Notes under the pieces: generated by a model | Seen by the model: only the letters and a program-made list of their open reading frames with translations | Databases searched by the model: none | Told to the model about the DNA's origin: nothing | Position numbers and translations under genes: made by a program | DNA from: Fimbriimonadales bacterium | GTDB lineage: Bacteria > Armatimonadota > Fimbriimonadia > Fimbriimonadales > GBS-DC | Direction of reading: 5' to 3' | DNA length: 6,128 bases | NCBI GenBank assembly: GCA_025060055.1 | Contig: JANXCK010000162.1 | Location: 1-6,128 of the forward strand | Shown here: positions 1-5,482 of the stretch, one piece after another | Position numbering within the stretch: position 1 is the stretch's first letter | Layout: the number at the start of each line of letters is the position of its first letter

Positions 1-1402
1 ACAGCGTCTCTTGCTGCAGTAGGCGCAGCTTGTTGCTGCCGTTCAGCGCGGCGATTTTGTAGCACTCTGCGAGGGTGGGGTAGTTGAAAATCGCCTTGAG
101 GAAGTAGTCGACAGTGGCGCGGAAGGCAATCGCGAGCTGCCCGATGTGAATCAGCTCGGTCGCGCCCGCGCCAATCGCGTGGACGCCCAGAATCTCGCGC
201 GTTTCCTCATGGATGAGCATTTTGAGCATGCCGTGCGTATCGCCAAGCAGTTGCCCCCGCGCGGTCTCGCGGTAGTGTGCCACACCTGCCTCGTAGGGCA
301 CGCCTTCGGCGGTGAGTTGCGCCTCGGTCTTGCCGACCATCGCGATTTCAGGGATGGTGTAGATGCCGTATGGGAACAGCGGGCAGCTCTGCTCCACAGG
401 TTCGCCGCACGCATAGCACGCTGCTACACGCCCCTGCTCCATTGAGGTGCTGGCTAAGGCGGGGAAGCCAATTACATCGCCCACGGCGTAGATGTGCGGG
501 ATAGCCGTCTGGAATCGCGCGTTGACCTGCAATCTGCCCCGCGAGTCGGGTTCCAGTCCAATTTTCTCCAATCCGAGCGTGGCGGTTGCGCCCTGCCGCC
601 CGATACAGTAGAGCAAAGCCTCTGCGCGGAGGTGCTTGCCACTGGCTAAAGTGGCTTCTACCAAACCCGACGGCAGCACCTGCACATGGCTCACCTGCTC
701 GCCCAAGCGCAGCGTGATGTCGGCAGAGCGCATGTGGTACTGCAACGCCTCGCTGATTTCAGCATCCACGAAGTCCAGCAGCCGCGGTCGCGCCTCAACC
801 AAGATGATGCGCATGCCCAGCAGGTTCATCATGCAGGCATACTCCGTGCCAATCACGCCGCCCCCCACGATAATCAGACTCTTGGGCAGGCGCGGCAAGC
901 GCAGAAACGAGTCGCTGTCGACCACGCGCTGGTCATCGAAAGGGATATGAGGCGGGCGTGCGGGCACTGTGCCCACTGCCAAAATAATCGCCTCGGCACG
1001 CACCATCTCGTGCCCCGTCGGCTGGATGACGCGCACGGTGTACTCATCCTCAAAATAGGCGTTGCCCCAAAGCAGTTGCACGCCGTTTTTTTGCAGATGC
1101 TCCCGAATGACCGCTTGCTCCGTGCGAATGATATGCTGGCACTGGGCGACCAAGTCTTGGATTGTCAGATTGGCAGGCAGGTCGGCGGTGGTTTCATTAG
1201 GGAACGCGCCGCGCCTGCCCGTGAGCTGCAAAATCGCCTCGCGGAGCGCCTTGCTCGGAATAGTGCCTGTGTTGATGCAGACACCGCCCAGCTGCGTCTG
1301 ACGCTCGACAATCGCCACGCTGCGTCCCAGCTTCGCGGCTTGAATCGCCGCGCGCTGCCCCGCCGGACCACTGCCTATCACCAGCACATCCACCTGACGC
1401 AT
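1..1402 (-). CDS. sthA: Soluble pyridine nucleotide transhydrogenase (SthA-like flavoprotein), 3' end cut by window edge
   Basis: Cytosolic FAD enzyme of the pyridine nucleotide-disulfide reductase fold. SthA moves reducing equivalents between NADPH and NAD+. The 467 codons visible show an N-terminal FAD Rossmann motif (GSGPAG, residues 10-15), the segment GGVCINTGTIPSKALRE (39-55), a second nucleotide-binding motif GGGVIGTE (180-187) with acidic E203 after the next strand, and YAVGD, the second FAD contact. The C-terminal dimerisation domain ends in NYPTLAECYKIAALNG. Dihydrolipoamide dehydrogenase has a CxxxxC redox pair and a catalytic HP near the C-terminus. Here the second Cys is Thr47 and the His is Tyr, both as in SthA. 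E. coli SthA is 466 aa, so only a few codons should be missing. The start at 1402 puts the GxGxxG motif at the usual distance. No Shine-Dalgarno is visible, and the upstream HAF gene stops 21 bp away, so translation may depend on coupling. A related NADH-dependent oxidoreductase is the main alternative. Confidence 0.85.
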   Translation of the reverse strand, partial: MRQVDVLVIGSGPAGQRAAIQAAKLGRSVAIVERQTQLGGVCINTGTIPSKALREAILQLTGRRGAFPNETTADLPANLTIQDLVAQCQHIIRTEQAVIREHLQKNGVQLLWGNAYFEDEYTVRVIQPTGHEMVRAEAIILAVGTVPARPPHIPFDDQRVVDSDSFLRLPRLPKSLIIVGGGVIGTEYACMMNLLGMRIILVEARPRLLDFVDAEISEALQYHMRSADITLRLGEQVSHVQVLPSGLVEATLASGKHLRAEALLYCIGRQGATATLGLEKIGLEPDSRGRLQVNARFQTAIPHIYAVGDVIGFPALASTSMEQGRVAACYACGEPVEQSCPLFPYGIYTIPEIAMVGKTEAQLTAEGVPYEAGVAHYRETARGQLLGDTHGMLKMLIHEETREILGVHAIGAGATELIHIGQLAIAFRATVDYFLKAIFNYPTLAECYKIAALNGSNKLRLLQQETL

Positions 1403-1423
1403 CGCCAAGGAGATATTCCATGT

Positions 1424-2632
1424 TTAATCGCCCCCGTCATACTCGAACAGAACAGTAAGCAAATCGGTGTCGTCTACAAGCCCGTCGTTGTTTATGTCTT
1501 CATGGCGGGTTGTGCCAGAGCCGCCTGTGCCGAAAGCGAGCAACACTGCCAGCAGGTCGGCGTCGTCGATTCGGTAGTCGCCGTTGGTGTCGCCGCGTCG
1601 CCAGGTGTCCAGCAAGAAGGCTTCATGGCGCATCGTCGTGCCGTTGTGCCCCACTCCCACGATGTAGCGTCCGTCAGGCGAGATAGCGAAGGCGTTCGCG
1701 AGGTGCGAGCTGTCGGTCAACAGCGAGCCGAATACCTCATTCAGGTTCTCCGCGCCTGTTTCAGGCGACCAGCGGAACGCGCGTCCGTGCGCGTAGTACG
1801 CAGCGATACCGACCACGAGCGTGCCGTCTGCGGAGACGCCGCGTGCGTCGCTGAGCCATTCGTCATCGGGGGTAATCAGGTGCATTCCGCGTGCCTCGCT
1901 CCAGCGGAAGGCGCGCACGCGCATCACACCACGCGGCATCCACGCGCCCACCACGACCCTGCCATCAGCGGAGGCGGCGTAGGCGTAGCTTTGTAGCCCG
2001 TTCGCAGGCACTCCCAGTGGCTGCAGTCCATACTGCTCGTTCCAGCGGCACGCCTGCGCACCGAACACATCGGGCATTCGTCCTACGATTGTGCGCCCGT
2101 CAGCAGAGACACCCCACGCCTCTATAAACCCGTCGCGAATGAGCTGCACGCCTGTCTCGGGAGTCCAGCGGAAAGTTCGGGCAGGCGCGCCTGTTTGTGT
2201 CCAGCCCACAACGACTCTGCCGTCAGCAGAGACTCCGTAAGCGCGACGAGCCAGCTCGCCAAGCAGCTCGCATCCGCTGTCGATGCTCCATCGGAAGGCA
2301 TACTCTCCTTGCCCGCGATTCACCCATCCTACCACGACGCGCCCATCGGCGGAGACGCCTCGCGCCTCACTATGGGTTGTGTCAGGGAAGGTCTCGACGG
2401 GTTGCACGCCTGTGGCGCGAGTCCATCGGAACGCACGAGTGCGCCCTTGCGCGTCGCGTGTGATGCCAATCACCACGCTGCCGTCCGCCGACACGCCATA
2501 CGCCTCGCTACGACCGCCTTCGGGCGCGTCCAGCCACACCAGCGACTGCGCAGTCGCGCACGCCAACACTCCGCACACAAGGTAGAGTGCCACCAACCAA
2601 TAGCTAAACAACTGTCGTGCTTCGGTTCTCAT
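1424..2632 (-). CDS. Secreted HAF-repeat protein with C-terminal dockerin-like domain
   Basis: Predicted exported protein of 402 aa, function unknown. Residues 1-29 look like a signal peptide: charged MRTEAR, a hydrophobic stretch around 10-24, and a possible signal peptidase I site after ATA (27-29). C25 in VLAC could also be read as a weak lipobox. Seven HAF-type repeats with core VSADGRVVVG begin at residues 47, 93, 134, 175, 220, 266 and 317. Most are followed by an AFRW-type strand and an ETG turn. Seven units of 41-51 aa suggest a seven-bladed beta-propeller, which is inference. The C-terminus (347-402) has two calcium-loop segments, GDTNGDYRIDDADLL and EDINNDGLVDDTDLL. Both carry D/N/D/D at loop positions 1, 3, 5 and 12, as in type I dockerins. 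In bacteria without cellulosomes such tails often look like surface or sorting modules. The start is supported by AGGAG nine bases upstream. The gene lies between tenA and sthA on the same strand with no obvious functional link. Confidence 0.88.
   Translation of the reverse strand: MRTEARQLFSYWLVALYLVCGVLACATAQSLVWLDAPEGGRSEAYGVSADGSVVIGITRDAQGRTRAFRWTRATGVQPVETFPDTTHSEARGVSADGRVVVGWVNRGQGEYAFRWSIDSGCELLGELARRAYGVSADGRVVVGWTQTGAPARTFRWTPETGVQLIRDGFIEAWGVSADGRTIVGRMPDVFGAQACRWNEQYGLQPLGVPANGLQSYAYAASADGRVVVGAWMPRGVMRVRAFRWSEARGMHLITPDDEWLSDARGVSADGTLVVGIAAYYAHGRAFRWSPETGAENLNEVFGSLLTDSSHLANAFAISPDGRYIVGVGHNGTTMRHEAFLLDTWRRGDTNGDYRIDDADLLAVLLAFGTGGSGTTRHEDINNDGLVDDTDLLTVLFEYDGGD
1427..1594 (-). 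other. Dockerin-like domain coding region (two F-hand calcium loops)
   Basis: Encodes residues 347-402 of the HAF protein. Loop 1 has D348, N350, D352 and D359; loop 2 has D379, N381, D383 and D390. Each loop is followed by a helix of similar sequence (ADLLAVLLAFG and TDLLTVLFEYD). This is the duplicated F-hand arrangement of dockerins. No cohesin gene is visible in the window, so the binding partner is unknown. Confidence 0.8.
1655..2494 (-). repeat. Seven HAF-family protein repeats within the secreted protein
   Basis: This is the part of the HAF gene that encodes the seven VSADG[RST]xxxG units (residues 47-326). Unit spacings are 46, 41, 41, 45, 46 and 51 residues. At DNA level the core recurs on the plus strand as variants of CCGTCAGCAGAGAC, but the intervening sequence has diverged. 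It is therefore an old protein repeat rather than a recent DNA tandem duplication. The fifth and seventh units vary in the core (ASADG, ISPDG). Confidence 0.85.
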
Positions 2633-2641
2633 CGAGGCTCA

Positions 2642-2646
2642 CTCCT
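2642..2646 (-). promoter_or_regulatory. Shine-Dalgarno site of the HAF-repeat gene
   Basis: The minus-strand sequence reads AGGAG, then nine bases, then ATG at 2632. It is one of only two strong ribosome binding sites in the window and supports the chosen start. Confidence 0.7.
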
Positions 2647-2649
2647 GCA

Positions 2650-2693
2650 ACGGCGCGAACGCCGTCGCCTAACGATGGCAAGGACGCCATCGT
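2650..2693. repeat. Two tandem perfect hairpins between tenA and the HAF gene
   Basis: Hairpin 1 is ACGGCG, loop CGAA, CGCCGT (2650-2665). Hairpin 2 is ACGATGGC, loop AAGGAC, GCCATCGT (2672-2693). They are separated by six bases. On the minus-strand transcript they lie 17 bases after the tenA stop and just before the HAF gene's Shine-Dalgarno site. No T-tract follows either hairpin, so a classical Rho-independent terminator is unlikely. A REP-like dispersed element, an mRNA-processing or stability structure, or a leader regulating the HAF gene all remain possible. The stems are seen directly; the role is inference. Confidence 0.6.
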
Positions 2694-2710
2694 ACCTAAT
2701 GAGGTAGCCA

Positions 2711-3373
2711 TCACACTGCCCACTGCTCTTGTCGGTAGCCCATATCCCAGAACAACCACTCATAGCGACTGGTGATCATAAAGTGCTGCTGCATCGCGGC
2801 GCGCTGGGCGTCGGTGAGCGTCTCGGCGACCGCGTTGGTCATCGTCAGCACCTCGCGCACCACGCTGCCAAACTCCTCGGAGGCGTAGGTGTCAATCCAT
2901 TGCTGGTAGAGCGGGTTGGGCGAGCCGTGTTCCTCCAGCGCTTTGCCCACCTCCCAGTAAATCCAGTAGCAGGGCAGCAACGCGCCCAGTAGCTCGTGGA
3001 ATGGGCGTGCGTAGCACACTGCCAGCAGGTAGTGCGTATAAGCGACGCAGGTCGGCGCGAGCGGCGTGGCGTAGACCTGTTCGGGCGTCAGTCCGAACTC
3101 TTTGAAAAAGCCCTCGTGCAACGAGCGTTCCACCAAAATCGCGGTCTTGGCATGCTCGTTGAAGGTCACGAGCCACTCGTCGTGGGGGGCTTTCGCCGCA
3201 GCGAGGCTTAGGCACTGCGCGTAGTAGCGCAGGTAGTGCGCGTCTTGCACCACATAGAACTGGAACGCTTCGCGAGCCAAACTGCCATCGGTCAGCCCTG
3301 TGAGGAACGGATGCTTCAAAATCGCCTCGTAAATCGGCGTGATGGATTGCCAGAGCTGTTCAGTGTAGCGCAT
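2711..3373 (-). CDS. tenA: Thiaminase II / aminopyrimidine aminohydrolase TenA
   Basis: Cytosolic TenA hydrolyses degraded thiamine pyrimidines such as aminopyrimidine to HMP, feeding thiamine salvage, and can also cleave thiamine. The 220-aa product matches the usual family length. It carries the Bacillus subtilis TenA active-site set at the same numbering: D44 and Y47 in VVQDAHYLRYYA, Y51, Y112, catalytic C135 in LLPCYWIYWEVG, Y139, Y163 and E205 in SRYEWLFWDMGY. This is the Cys-containing TenA class rather than the TenA_E class. The frame is open upstream to 3595, but that extension (74 codons) has no TenA similarity and would overlap the divergent Nif3 gene. M at 3373 (MRYTEQLW) gives the normal N-terminus. 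No good Shine-Dalgarno precedes it. No other thiamine gene or TPP riboswitch is visible nearby, so it appears to act as a stand-alone salvage gene. It may share a transcript with the HAF and sthA genes downstream. Confidence 0.94.
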   Translation of the reverse strand: MRYTEQLWQSITPIYEAILKHPFLTGLTDGSLAREAFQFYVVQDAHYLRYYAQCLSLAAAKAPHDEWLVTFNEHAKTAILVERSLHEGFFKEFGLTPEQVYATPLAPTCVAYTHYLLAVCYARPFHELLGALLPCYWIYWEVGKALEEHGSPNPLYQQWIDTYASEEFGSVVREVLTMTNAVAETLTDAQRAAMQQHFMITSRYEWLFWDMGYRQEQWAV

Positions 3374-3443
3374 ACGAGATTGCTTCGTTAGGGAGCGTAG
3401 ATTTCCTGCCGCGCCCCCACTGGTCAGGTACAATTCCTGTGCG
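3374..3443. promoter_or_regulatory. Divergent intergenic region between tenA and the Nif3-family gene
   Basis: These 70 bp separate two divergent starts and must carry, or sit next to, promoters for both directions. On the plus strand TACAAT (3429-3434) is a five-of-six match to a -10 box. It ends nine bases before the ATG at 3444, and no clear -35 lies at standard spacing. If it is used, transcription would begin at or within a few bases of the start codon, giving a leaderless message. No convincing -10 is seen for tenA. Confidence 0.35.
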
Positions 3444-4535
3444 ATGGCAGCGACGGTAGGCGAGGTGTTGGGCTTCCTCAACGAGATTGCCCCGCCCCAG
3501 TGGGCGTTGCCCAACGACCCTGTGGGGCTACAAATAGGCGAGCCGAGCCAGACGGTAGAGCGCGTGTTAGTTGCCTTAGACCCCGACCCACGCACTGCTG
3601 CCCAAGCTCAGTATCGCCAGTGCCAGCTGCTGGTGGCGCATCACCCCTTGATTTATCGCCCGTTGAGCCACATCCGTTTCGACGACCCTGTTGGCAAGGC
3701 AGTGCAGGCACTGTGCGAGGCGAAAATCGCGCTGATTGCCGTGCATACGAACTGGGATGTGGCGCCAAGCGGAATCAACGACGCGCTGGCAGAGGTGGTG
3801 GGGCTAACGGAGGTGCGTCCTTTCGGCGCGGGACCGAAGCAACAGCACTACAAAGTTGCTGTGTTCACTCCAACGGAGCATACTGACGCCGTGATTGACG
3901 CGATGGCGAACGCAGGGGCGGGCGTGATTGGACTATATCGGCGATGCGCATTCTACACCGCAGGCACGGGCACTTATGAGCCGATGGAGGGGGCGAACCC
4001 GTATCTGGGACAGGTGGGCAAGCGCGAGCATGCTGAAGAGACCCGCATCGAGATGCTGGTTCCCGCCGAGCGGCTGAACGCCGTGATTGAGGCGATGGTA
4101 CGCGCTCATCCTTACGAGGAAGTCGCATACGATGTGTATCCGCTGCACACCCGCGCGGAGCATTCGCTGGGACGAATCGGCAGGCTGCCCAAGCCGATGC
4201 TCGCCAGCGAGTTGCGCGACTATCTCGCCGAGAAACTGCGCAATCCGTATGTGCGCACCTACGGCAAGCCGAGCAAGCTGATACGCACGCTGGCGGTGGT
4301 GGGCGGCTCTGGGGGCGACTACCTGCCCGATGCACAACGCGCTTACGCCGACGCGCTGCTCACAGGCGAGGTGCGCCACCACCATACTTGGGAGGCGTGG
4401 GCGCGCGATGTCGTGCTGCTGGAAGGCGGGCACGCCGAGACCGAAACGCCCGGCATGCAGCGGCTGACCGAGCGACTCCGCGCGTTCCTGCAGCCACGCG
4501 GCGTGGAAGTGTTCTTCGCAGGAGATGAGGCATGA
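3444..4535 (+). CDS. Nif3/YqfO-family dinuclear metal protein (GTP cyclohydrolase I type 2 family) with PII-like insert
   Basis: Member of the conserved Nif3/YbgI/YqfO family. These are toroidal hexamers with a two-metal site per subunit; some are reported to have GTP cyclohydrolase-type activity, but the physiological role is unsettled. At 363 aa it matches the long YqfO form. The N-terminal lobe has AHHPLIYRPL with metal ligands H66 and H67, and HTNWDVAPSGIND with D105. Residues about 135-235 form the PII/CutA-like insert, from YKVAVFTP to RAHPYEEVAYDVYPL. The C-terminal lobe ends with TGEVRHHHTWEA and LLEGGHAETE, giving the H330-x3-E334 pair. All expected metal ligands are present, so it should be active. 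The ATG start gives a normal family N-terminus (VGEVLGFLNEIAPP). No Shine-Dalgarno is visible and the message may be leaderless. Its stop overlaps the start of the response regulator by four bases, which implies translational coupling. Whether that reflects shared function is unknown. Confidence 0.93.
   Translation: MAATVGEVLGFLNEIAPPQWALPNDPVGLQIGEPSQTVERVLVALDPDPRTAAQAQYRQCQLLVAHHPLIYRPLSHIRFDDPVGKAVQALCEAKIALIAVHTNWDVAPSGINDALAEVVGLTEVRPFGAGPKQQHYKVAVFTPTEHTDAVIDAMANAGAGVIGLYRRCAFYTAGTGTYEPMEGANPYLGQVGKREHAEETRIEMLVPAERLNAVIEAMVRAHPYEEVAYDVYPLHTRAEHSLGRIGRLPKPMLASELRDYLAEKLRNPYVRTYGKPSKLIRTLAVVGGSGGDYLPDAQRAYADALLTGEVRHHHTWEAWARDVVLLEGGHAETETPGMQRLTERLRAFLQPRGVEVFFAGDEA
4520..4524 (+). promoter_or_regulatory. 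Shine-Dalgarno site of the ANTAR response regulator
   Basis: AGGAG sits inside the end of the Nif3-family gene, seven bases before the ATG at 4532. Together with the ATGA overlap (4532-4535) it fixes the regulator's start and suggests coupled translation. Confidence 0.75.
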
Positions 4536-5122
4536 AGTCCTACCGTGTACTAATTGTAGATGACGAACCCGTGATTCGCCTCGACCTAAGGACGATGCTG
4601 GAGGCAATGGGGCATGTGGTGGTTGGCGAGGCGGATAACGGCACGGACGCGCTGCACCTGGCACGCACGCTGCAGCCTGACCTCGTGATTGCCGATATTA
4701 TGATGCCCGAAATGGACGGCATAGAACTTTCGCGTCGCCTTGCCCAAGAACGGATTGCTCCCGTGCTGATTCTCACGGCTTACAGCGAGCCTGAGATGAT
4801 TGCGGGGGCAGACCGCGCGGGCGTGCTGGGCTACTTGGTCAAGCCGTTCCGCGAGGCAGACCTCGCCCCCGCCATCCAAGTGGCGATTAGTCGCTATCGC
4901 GAGCTGCGCGCACTGGAGACCCAAGCGCTGAACCTCACCCAAGAGCTGCAGGCACGCCGACGCATCGGACGCGCCAAGCGCGTGCTGATTCAGCAGCTGG
5001 GGCTTTCTGAAGAGGAGGCTTTCCGACGCCTGCAACAAACCGCCGAGCAGACGGGCAAATCGCTCGCCGAAGTCGCCGACGCAATCCTGCTGGCGTATCA
5101 GGTGCAACCTGAGCCAGAGTAG
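4532..5122 (+). CDS. ANTAR-domain response regulator (AmiR/NasR/PdtaR type), RNA-binding antiterminator
   Basis: Cytoplasmic two-component output protein of 196 aa. Residues 1-120 form a receiver domain: acidic pocket D10, D11 and E12 (VDDEP), phospho-acceptor D55 (IADIMMPEMDG), T82, and K104 in LVKPF. Residues about 121-141 (RYRELRALETQALNLTQELQ) look like a helical or coiled-coil linker. Residues about 142-190 form an ANTAR three-helix domain, including LGLSEEEAFRRLQQTAEQTG and the closing SLAEVADAILLA. Family knowledge: phosphorylation dimerises such regulators so that ANTAR binds paired hairpins with six-base loops in nascent mRNA leaders and blocks termination. All receiver residues are intact. 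The partner histidine kinase is not in the window, so it is an orphan here. The start overlaps the Nif3-family stop (ATGA) and has a good Shine-Dalgarno. The target RNAs cannot be assigned from this window. Confidence 0.93.
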   Translation: MKSYRVLIVDDEPVIRLDLRTMLEAMGHVVVGEADNGTDALHLARTLQPDLVIADIMMPEMDGIELSRRLAQERIAPVLILTAYSEPEMIAGADRAGVLGYLVKPFREADLAPAIQVAISRYRELRALETQALNLTQELQARRRIGRAKRVLIQQLGLSEEEAFRRLQQTAEQTGKSLAEVADAILLAYQVQPEPE

Positions 5123-5150
5123 CATCAATCATTCTCCTAAGGACTGGGAG

Positions 5151-5170
5151 ATCCCCAATGTGGTGGGGAT
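5151..5170 (+). other. Small hairpin over the start region of the SUKH remnant
   Basis: ATCCCC (5151-5156) can pair with GGGGAT (5165-5170) across an eight-base loop that contains the GTG at 5160. It could hide that start codon in RNA. The stem is only six base pairs and may be chance in GC-rich DNA. Confidence 0.25.
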
Positions 5171-5469
5171 GCGCTGGGCGCCGTTCGCCTCCAACGACGA
5201 GGGCGACCTGTATTGGCTGCAGTGCGAACCCGACGAGCACGGACTGACACCCGTCTACTTCCTGAACCACGAGGAAGCCTCGTACTGTATCGTAGCGTCC
5301 GACCTGTGGCACTTCCTGTGGTTTATGCTACAGAGCGTGGCAGCGGGTAAAAAACTACCACTGGATGTTCGAACGCGACTATGTGCTGCAGCACGACCCT
5401 CGCCTCAAGGTGTATGAGGGCACGGACACGACTGTCCGTGCCACAGGCGCGTCGGCGTTCTCAAATTGA
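5160..5469 (+). pseudogene. SUKH (SMI1/KNR4-like) protein remnant, 5'-truncated and frameshifted
   Basis: From GTG 5160 the first frame reads VVGMRWAPFASNDEGDLYWL and later PVYFLNHEEASYCIVASDLW. This resembles the C-terminal half of SUKH/SMI1-KNR4 domains (W-x-PFA-x-D-x-xGD, then YFxxHE, then a helix). The first-frame reading ends by stop at 5415-5417 after an unconvincing Arg/Ala/Pro-rich tail. Skipping one base in the A6 run (5349-5354) switches to a frame that continues NYHWMFERDYVLQHDPRL and stops at 5467-5469, a much more protein-like ending. The simplest reading is a one-base insertion turning A5 into A6. The N-terminal half of the domain is absent; the frame stays open upstream into the response regulator gene but encodes nothing SUKH-like there. 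SUKH proteins often serve as immunity proteins to polymorphic toxins, but no toxin gene is visible. It could instead be a short intact protein of unknown family, or carry a sequencing error at the homopolymer. Confidence 0.5.
5419..5442. repeat. Perfect 10-bp-stem palindromic hairpin in the convergent region
   Basis: GGCACGGACA (5419-5428), loop CGAC, TGTCCGTGCC (5433-5442) is a perfect stem. It lies in the tail of the SUKH remnant and 40 bases downstream of the maf stop on the other strand. No T-tract flanks it on either side, so if it ends transcription it is not a textbook intrinsic terminator. It may be a dispersed REP-like element inserted at a gene end. Its left arm GGCACGGAC resembles GGCAAGGAC of the hairpin near 2680, which may be coincidence. 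Confidence 0.65.
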
Positions 5470-5482
5470 AAGGCGATTAGCG

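Noticed and set aside
1..1402. Dihydrolipoamide dehydrogenase as the identity of the first gene
   Set aside because: The second redox Cys and the C-terminal catalytic His are both absent, and no lipoyl-complex genes are nearby.
686..1996. Long plus-strand open frame of 436 codons
   Set aside because: It lies antisense to sthA and the HAF gene, is rich in His, Arg, Ala and Gln, shows no domain motif, and crosses the boundary between two well-supported minus-strand genes. It is a shadow frame of GC-rich DNA.
1655..2494. CRISPR or DNA satellite array because of regularly spaced similar sequences
   Set aside because: The regular spacing comes from protein repeats in one continuous frame, with diverged intervening DNA and no conserved repeat-spacer structure.
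2650..2693. Tandem hairpins as a target for the nearby ANTAR regulator
   Set aside because: ANTAR targets are paired hairpins with six-base loops carrying A at position 1 and G at position 4. Only the second hairpin fits (AAGGAC), and only on the plus strand. The genes here are transcribed from the minus strand, where its loop reads GTCCTT.
2195..2707. Plus-strand 170-codon frame opposite the HAF gene 5' region
   Set aside because: It runs through the two hairpins and antisense to the signal peptide and first repeats, with no recognisable domain. It is a shadow frame.
3374..3595. N-terminal extension of tenA by 74 codons
   Set aside because: The extension has no TenA-like sequence and would overlap the divergent Nif3-family gene by 152 bases. 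The 220-aa form reproduces Bacillus subtilis TenA active-site numbering exactly.
5349..5355. A AAA AAC as a programmed -1 frameshift site
   Set aside because: A -1 shift leads into a frame reading TTGCSNATMCCSTT-like sequence with no protein character. The plausible continuation needs a net +1 shift, which fits a simple A insertion better.
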